Shown here piece by piece: positions 62,201 through 64,000 of a stretch of DNA of 64,000 nt. This DNA comes from Rhopalosiphum padi (lineage: Eukaryota > Arthropoda > Insecta > Hemiptera > Aphididae). Numbering within the stretch: the first letter of the stretch is position 1; each line of letters opens with the position of its first letter. Location of the stretch: positions 60,115,858 through 60,179,857 of the forward strand of contig NC_083598.1 of the NCBI RefSeq assembly GCF_020882245.1, written 5' to 3'. The translations under genes were made by a program, and so were the position numbers. Under the pieces are notes generated by a model. It did not search any database, was not told where the DNA came from, and was given only the letters and a program-made list of their open reading frames with translations.

Positions 62201-64000
62201 CTTGTTCTATGGCTGGCTGTAGTGGATGGAGCCAAGATATAATATTCAATCAAACTTATAACTCTGCAAATTTCAAATTTAAAACTGCTTTAGTGAGTGG
62301 TTCCAAAATAATGATTTACCATTCAAATAAACAAAATAATCATCAAATAGTGTTATTAACAAATAGTTTGGTAACTAGTTTTACCTTAAATGATGTAGAA
62401 GATATTGCATTTTGGACCGATAGTAAAACTATATACAGTTCACCAATTAATAAATCAATTAATAATAAAGTAATTATTTAATAAAAGTAAAATCTAAAAC
62501 TGATTTTAAAAAGTGAATTAGCGATTTTGTTCTATGTTATATATACAATATATATATTTTTTTAGATTTATTCAATTTCTGAAATTGATATAAAAATTGA
62601 AAATCTTTCATTTGATTGGATATCAAAAACAATTTTTTGGTCTGAAGTTGCTGAAAACCAATCAAGAATTATGGCTTTTGATATCAGGCTAAAAACAGTT
62701 AAAATAGTCATGTCTAGATCAAATAAAATATTTCCATCCTCGGCTGTTCTTTCTGAAGGGTAAATAATAATTATTAAACTTTAATTCAAGGTATTTGATT
62801 AAATAGATGATTTTTATAACAAAAATATTAAATTTATAGTTTATTTATTTGGATTGAACAAATTCCTGATTCCAATGAAAAACATATATTGAAAAGTAAC
62901 ATGAGTGGTGCAGATATTGAAACTTTTGTATACTCAAGCAATAATAATTGCAATTGTTCTAATTTGTACCCATTTGATAATGTATTAACATCTTACATAT
63001 CAAATAGTGGTAAAATGAGACTTCTTTGGGTTGAAGGCAAATATCGAAATATTATTGTTTCTGATATTAATGGTTGTAAATGTTCAGTTATATTTCCTGT
63101 AAATTCAAATTTAAATTTAACATCTCTGGCAGTTGATAAACATAATATTTACTGGACAACAAACCAATCAATGTGTTCAATAAGAATTAAAGATTTAAAT
63201 GACAGACCCATTATAGAAAATAATACATCATTATATTGTTTAAATCATATAACGGCTGTATATACAATTGATGGATTAACTGAATCAAGTAAGCAGTAAT
63301 AATTCAATATTCATTAGTACTAATTTATTGTGGGGTACTTTTTAAATCATTGTATTTAAGATTTCATTATATTTTTAGAGATAATAGAAAAGGTTTTAAT
63401 GTATGTTAAGTATATGACTGTCTTAGAAATACTATTGAAGGGTGGGATGTGTTGTGAAAGTTAAGTAATATTAAATTTGTAAGAAACTATTTATATATTT
63501 TATTTTAGTGAATTTTCATTAAAGTTATCTCCTATGGATTGACTATTAATTTTTCATGTATAGTTTCCACACAAAAATTCCATTTATAAGTAATATTTTT
63601 CATTTTTCTAACTTGAAAAGTGAATGTTTTTTAATGCTTTTTTAACTTTAAAAGTAAAGATAGTAGTAAAGTTAAACTGGTTATCACAATATGAAATAAT
63701 AAATTGTTTTTAAGTTTTAGTTTAATAATTAATATTTATTATATTTCAAGTGATATTAAATATAAATTAAATAAATAAATAAATCTCTGCTTCTTGTGTC
63801 ATTAATTTATCAATGTTATATTATATTGTAGTTAAGAGACCGTGCCCACCTGGATTTCCTCAAGTAAATCAAACATTACCATCTGTTTATATAGTATATT
63901 GGGATCCATCAGAATCGCGTGTTAAAAGTTACTCTTTAGAAAGAATGATTATAAGCGAAATAAGAAATAAAAGAAGTTTGAATTTAAATACAACTAATTG
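41216..64000 (+). CDS. sev: Sevenless/ROS1 receptor tyrosine kinase, extracellular part (3' truncated by window)
   Basis: Receptor whose fly member specifies R7 photoreceptors on binding Boss. Coding exons: 41216-41335, 46694-46750, 54214-54273, 54351-54444, 54527-54747, 55162-55404, 57069-57225, 57312-57431, 57505-57799, 57871-58062, 58747-59063, 59134-59432, 59711-59911, 59975-60164, 60250-60405, 60469-60633, 60913-61088, 61791-62129, 62194-62469, 62566-62759, 62840-63288, 63832 to the window end; all phases agree, about 1,496 residues. Order: signal peptide (MVNPYLFVTLVLAIEIS; ATG 41216 or 41222); cysteine knot-like N-terminus with CIERC, CNSEC, CIRGCTLWN and CIAGC; two fibronectin III domains (exons 5-7); YWTD-like propeller 1 (8-11, YLFWTTKLGLYRLDL); FN3 (11-12); propeller 2 (12-16, GRKIYWAD, GGYLYWST); FN3 pair (17-19); propeller 3 (19-21, WISKTIFWSE); start of the next FN3. 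This is the ROS1 domain order. Membrane and kinase segments lie beyond 64000. Many N-x-S/T sites. Confidence 0.95.
41336..46693. other. Sevenless intron 1 (5.4 kb)
   Basis: Very AT-rich. Holds the dispersed repeat copy at 44485-44620 and a short hAT-like word (CAGGGGCGTACAGG) at 45459. No gene or element with both ends was found. Confidence 0.5.
44485..44620. repeat. Dispersed repeat, counterpart of 19307-19440
   Basis: AGATCAATTTACTTTAATAT, GATGAACATAAATTTGCCAT, AACACATGTATGAGT and TTCTCTTAAAGA follow the order of the copy at 19307 with many substitutions. Confidence 0.45.
46751..54213. other. Sevenless intron 2 (7.5 kb)
   Basis: Very AT-rich with many homopolymer runs. It holds the possible alternative exon 48425-48526, a hAT-like right part near 50700-50745 (GCATCCAGAAATTG with a G-tract) and a TTTTTATGAATTTT-type dispersed repeat near 53040-53180 related to 15740-15800. 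No other gene is supported. Confidence 0.45.
48425..48526 (+). CDS. Possible alternative terminal exon of Sevenless
   Basis: Preceded by TAATTATTTTGCAG, a good acceptor, and open for 33 codons to TAA 48524-48526, in the phase left by Sevenless exon 2. It encodes a stretch beginning YGIIESSGRDTCTYF and ending LVADNRS, with two cysteines and one N-x-S site. Composition is less AT-rich than the intron around it. An AATAAA lies about 190 bases on. Use of this exon would give a secreted peptide of about 92 residues carrying only the receptor's signal peptide and first cysteines. It may equally be a chance open frame. Confidence 0.25.
   Translation, partial: YGIIESSGRDTCTYFAVNKYLLNVSCLVADNRS
54816..54992. 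mobile_element. hAT-type MITE in Sevenless intron 5
   Basis: Flanked by identical octamers ACTTATAT (54808-54815 and 54993-55000). The right end is TTGGTGACCCCTG and its complement CAGGGGTCACCAA occurs at 54824. The left boundary has an extra CAGGCCAT between the target octamer and that repeat, so the left end looks partly duplicated. The 177-bp body is non-coding and wholly within the intron. Confidence 0.8.
55405..57068. other. Sevenless intron 6 (1.7 kb)
   Basis: AT-rich with a reverse-oriented relative of the 19840 repeat near 55800-55870 (GGGAGCTCAAAAGTAAAA) and of the 15740 repeat near 56170-56240. Nothing else is seen. Confidence 0.45.
63289..63831. other. Sevenless intron 21
   Basis: AT-rich intron of 543 bases with donor GTAAGC and acceptor TTGTAG; no internal feature is seen. 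Confidence 0.5.

Noticed and set aside
1..64000. tRNA, rRNA, CRISPR, viral or bacterial-transfer segments
   Set aside because: Looked for cloverleaf-like segments, regular spacer arrays and long uninterrupted foreign reading frames; none could be supported by eye.

Overview
This is a eukaryotic, AT-rich window with split genes, GT-AG introns, no operons and many short dispersed repeats. Two arthropod cuticular protein genes (a Rebers-Riddiford type and a CPCFC type), a Sevenless/ROS1 receptor, SMYD4 and cortactin make it an insect. The very AT-rich introns, the recurring TAGGTAC-like words and the style of the repeats suggest an aphid (Hemiptera: Aphididae). The order is well supported; the aphid assignment is an inference.

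Layout. 1-1772 (+): 3' end of the mitochondrial isoleucyl-tRNA synthetase, ending in its C-terminal zinc knuckle. 1872-2319 (-): a 97-residue RR-type cuticular protein in three exons. 3374-7050 (-): complete cortactin in ten coding exons (636 aa), with an unusual run of 27-bp repeats in its helical region. 9598-11088 (+): a CPCFC-family cuticular protein in two exons, whose GC-rich coding exon stands out from its surroundings. 11.1-22.2 kb: repeat-rich DNA with one small gene, a secreted protein with 14 cysteines (16873-17277, -), flanked by locally duplicated segments and a hAT-like remnant. 22233-28149 (-): complete SMYD4 (TPR-MYND-SET lysine methyltransferase, 678 aa, six coding exons). 28.2-35.0 kb: gene-free, with two well-defined hAT-type MITEs and a perfect hairpin. 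34982-36262 (-): MGAT1 (GnT-I), whose coding sequence is one exon preceded by probable spliced 5' UTR exons reaching to about 40.4 kb. 41216-64000 (+): the first 22 coding exons, about 1,496 residues, of the Sevenless/ROS1 receptor tyrosine kinase. MGAT1 and Sevenless are divergent and appear to share a GC-richer promoter interval at about 40.3-41.2 kb.

The genes do not form a pathway; this is ordinary insect gene order. I rebuilt every multi-exon gene by hand from splice sites, reading-frame phase and family motifs. All internal exon phases agree, which is strong internal support. I found no previously undescribed multi-gene system. The least explained items are the 14-cysteine secreted protein in its duplicated neighbourhood, a possible alternative terminal exon of Sevenless that would make a short secreted peptide, the cortactin minisatellite, and several non-autonomous DNA transposons with clean target-site duplications.
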